Of a stretch of 62,028 nucleotides of DNA, positions 60,138-62,028 are shown in pieces. The DNA is from Lysobacterales bacterium (GTDB lineage: Bacteria; Pseudomonadota; Gammaproteobacteria; Xanthomonadales; Rhodanobacteraceae). The stretch covers positions 1 through 62,028 of the forward strand of contig NSJK01000020.1 in assembly GCA_002632325.1 (NCBI GenBank), written 5' to 3'. Each line of letters opens with the position of its first letter. The stretch's first letter is position 1. The position numbers and the translations under genes were made by a program. The notes beneath the pieces are model-generated. The model saw only the letters and a list, made by a program, of their open reading frames with translations, made no database searches and was not told the origin of the DNA.

Positions 60138-60559
60138 CCGCAATCCTATCCATCAGGTTGAATGATGCGCCTTGTATGCGAAGGCGGCGCAGCAGGATGC
60201 CTGAAATGCACTTCACCGGCCATGGCAGTGCAGATGGCGGCAGCGCGGCCATGCCACGCATGGCGCCGCCGACCCCACCGATCCACTGACATCCCACGAG
60301 ATACACCGGGTACGGGCGCGCAACTGTCCATGGCTGGCACGATGCCTGTGCCGGCGCCATGCGCATCGCGTTCTGCCTGCTGCGCAGCACCCGCCTCGGC
60401 TGAGCCGCATGGGGCGCTCGCCCCAGTCCGCCGTGTGCCCGTTCACATTCCGGCCAGCGACCGGATCACGTTTGCTGTCGTTTTCCGACGCACAATTGCG
60501 TATGAGTGTTCAGAGACGGGCACGATGCAGCGCCTGCCAAGCTGCCGAGGAGTTCGATC
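60138..60559. other. 422-base stretch without a recognised gene
   Basis: Open frames exist on both strands (for example 60162-60563 plus and 60124-60390 minus), but their translations are Ala/Arg/Pro-rich or match no family I recognise. It holds the upstream region of the BNR-repeat gene and of the methyltransferase gene. A decayed gene is possible but cannot be shown from the sequence alone. Confidence 0.4.
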
Positions 60560-62028
60560 ATGAAAACCAGACTGTTTGCCTGCGCACTCGTCACCTGCCT
60601 TCTGCCCGCAGGATTGGTTCTCGCCGGCGGTGGCGTGTGGACCAGCGAAGGGCCGTATGGCGGCCGCATCAATCGATTGCTGGTCAATCCGGCGATGCCC
60701 AGCATCCTGTATGCCTCGGCCAACGGCGGTATCTTCCGCAGCAATGACGGCGGCGTGAGCTGGTCGCGCAAGGAAGCCGGTCTGGCCGGATCGGCTGCGT
60801 TCAATTTCGACACCCTTGCCCTCGATGCCGGCGCCCCGTCGACATTGTGGACCTTCGACAGTTTCGGACGCCTCAATCGCACGACCGATGGCGCCGAGAA
60901 TTGGGCGCAGACCGGATACAGCATGCCCGCCAATGATCGGGTCATGGACATCGTCGATGCCCCTGGTCCGACCGGCTTGCTTTATCTCGCGACCGCAGCC
61001 AATGGCGTACTCGCGAGTGCCAACAGCGGCGTGAGCTTCATCGCGAGCAGCACGGGCCTGCCCAATAGCGTGCCGATAAACACGCTTGCATTCGATCCCG
61101 TCAACCCGTTGCGCATGGCGGCCGGCGTCGGCTATCCCTATACCGCAGGAGATCCCCTGCATCCCGCCTCGATTTATCTGAGCACAAATGGCGGCGCGAG
61201 CTGGAGCGATGCGCTCACGCTCGGTGGAGCGACGCCGTTCTACAGCCAGGTCACCAGTATCAGCTTTGGCGCAAGCGGTACGGTGTATGCCGCGGTTGGC
61301 GGCGAGCTCTACCGCAGCGACGATGGCGGCGCGAACTGGGGCGGCCCCTATCCCGGCGGAGATTACCTCGAGTCGGTCAAGGCCGATCCGGGCAACGCGA
61401 TGACCGTGCTGCTCGGCGGTTACAACGGCTTGCGGCGCTCGACCGATGGCGGTGCAACTTCGACACCGCTCAACAGCGGTCTGGTGCTGACTGTCGGCGC
61501 ACCCGCCGAAGTCGTGCGCATCGCCGTCCATCCCAACTATCCAATCACCCCGCTGCTGTGGCTGGGCACGATGGACGCCGGCGTGTACTTCAGCGCCAAC
61601 AATGGCAGCACCTGGATTGCGCAGAACGAGGGTCTGGCTTCGGCAAACATCCGCGCATTGGCAATGTTCCATGACGCCAGCACGCACCGCCTGTTCGCGG
61701 GCCTCGGCGATGCGTTCTCACCCTCGCCCGCGCTGTATCGCGGCAACAACGGCGGACCCGGCACGCCGTTCGTGTCGTGGGCCAATTCCAACACCAACCT
61801 GGGCGCCTACCAGATCCGCATCATCACGATCGATCCGACCACCAAGGGCAGCGGCATCGGCAGCACCCGCATCTATGCAGGCGGACGCAGCGGTGTCGGC
61901 TATGCCGGCCCGCTCGATGTGCGCAACGGGGGCGTTTACCGCAGCCTCGATGGCGGCAACACCTGGACCACGATCGACAGCGGCCTGCCGACTTCCGGAT
62001 CCCCTGCGGCAGCAAACGTCGGCACCGT
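60560..62028 (+). CDS. Secreted BNR/sortilin-like beta-propeller protein (cut by window edge)
   Basis: Open frame of 489 codons running off the window. Signal peptide MKTRLFACALVTCLLPAGLV, cleavage near LAG. The rest is a series of about 50-70-residue blades, each with an Asp-box or its remnant: SNDGGVSW, TTDGAENW, SANSGVSF, STNGGASW, SDDGGANW, STDGGATS, SANNGSTW and SLDGGNTW. Asp-box propellers occur in sialidases, sortilin and photosystem-assembly Ycf48-like proteins; a catalytic role cannot be shown here. GAGGAG 7 bases upstream supports ATG 60560. The missing C-terminus may carry the DGFE signature seen in two other secreted proteins here. Confidence 0.85.
   Translation, partial: MKTRLFACALVTCLLPAGLVLAGGGVWTSEGPYGGRINRLLVNPAMPSILYASANGGIFRSNDGGVSWSRKEAGLAGSAAFNFDTLALDAGAPSTLWTFDSFGRLNRTTDGAENWAQTGYSMPANDRVMDIVDAPGPTGLLYLATAANGVLASANSGVSFIASSTGLPNSVPINTLAFDPVNPLRMAAGVGYPYTAGDPLHPASIYLSTNGGASWSDALTLGGATPFYSQVTSISFGASGTVYAAVGGELYRSDDGGANWGGPYPGGDYLESVKADPGNAMTVLLGGYNGLRRSTDGGATSTPLNSGLVLTVGAPAEVVRIAVHPNYPITPLLWLGTMDAGVYFSANNGSTWIAQNEGLASANIRALAMFHDASTHRLFAGLGDAFSPSPALYRGNNGGPGTPFVSWANSNTNLGAYQIRIITIDPTTKGSGIGSTRIYAGGRSGVGYAGPLDVRNGGVYRSLDGGNTWTTIDSGLPTSGSPAAANVGT

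Noticed and set aside
60124..60390. Minus-strand frame with VYLVGCQWIGGVGGAMRG, possible oxidoreductase remnant
   Set aside because: The Gly-rich stretch is suggestive, but no neighbouring conserved segments, start context or family match could be recognised.

Overview
The window is a GC-rich chromosomal segment from a gammaproteobacterium, most likely a member of the Lysobacterales (Xanthomonadales). The evidence is the order rpoN-hpf-ptsN-hprK-rapZ-EIIA(Man)-HPr-EI, a SUF operon led by its own Rrf2-type regulator, AmgK/MurU muropeptide recycling, a 7-base GAATCGG tandem repeat, and secreted proteins ending in an F-x-D-(G/D)-F-E signature. No phage, CRISPR array, tRNA, rRNA or complete insertion sequence was seen. 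Nearly all of the window is densely packed housekeeping and envelope genes, many translationally coupled by 1-4 base overlaps.

Layout. 1-1.7 kb: start of obgE (cut by the window edge), an 11-copy heptamer array directly before its start codon, then rpmA and rplU (minus strand). 1.9-7.9 kb: uvrA, a hotdog thioesterase, a copper chaperone, a DUF4139 protein and an enoyl-CoA isomerase homologue. 7.9-13.5 kb: a minus-strand run of sseA, a NudL-like hydrolase, DUF1289, an FKBP-like protein, DUF1684, a membrane protein, alkB and an acetyltransferase. 13.6-17.4 kb: M20 peptidase, divergent from a ComEA-like protein, a SET protein, an acetyltransferase and HutD. 17.4-22.8 kb: a minus-strand extracytoplasmic flavin-redox operon (PepSY, DUF2271 with a flavinylation motif, DUF4198, ApbE) behind a Fur-like box, divergent from a two-component system. 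22.8-29.3 kb: SUF operon sufR-sufB-(LprI-like)-sufC-sufD-sufS-GNAT-Rieske ferredoxin. 29.5-39 kb: discoidin-like protein, amgK-murU, a secreted protein, M14 peptidase, an isolated GspE-type ATPase and a beta-helix protein. 39-46.6 kb: hda, an AI-2E-type transporter, a pgsA homologue and DUF2066 divergent from purM-purN, DUF3108 and two related secreted proteins. 46.6-59.3 kb: murA/bolA divergent from kdsD-kdsC-lptC-lptA-lptB-rpoN, then the regulatory PTS. 59.3-62 kb: a low-GC methyltransferase, a 0.4 kb stretch with no recognised gene, and the start of a large secreted BNR-repeat protein.

Functionally, the window combines envelope building (murA, KDO synthesis, Lpt export, AmgK/MurU recycling), iron and redox handling (SUF, Fur-linked flavin cluster, copper chaperone) and a PTS with no sugar permease here, which in this lineage is regulatory. 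No clearly undescribed system stands out. The most interesting items are the ApbE/DUF2271/DUF4198/PepSY flavin cluster, a five-hairpin element with terminal inverted repeats inside ptsH-ptsI, the heptamer array over the obgE ribosome-binding region, an LprI-like gene inserted in the SUF operon, and a threefold-repeated secreted module at 45-46.6 kb. All family assignments come from reading the protein sequences; no database search was run.
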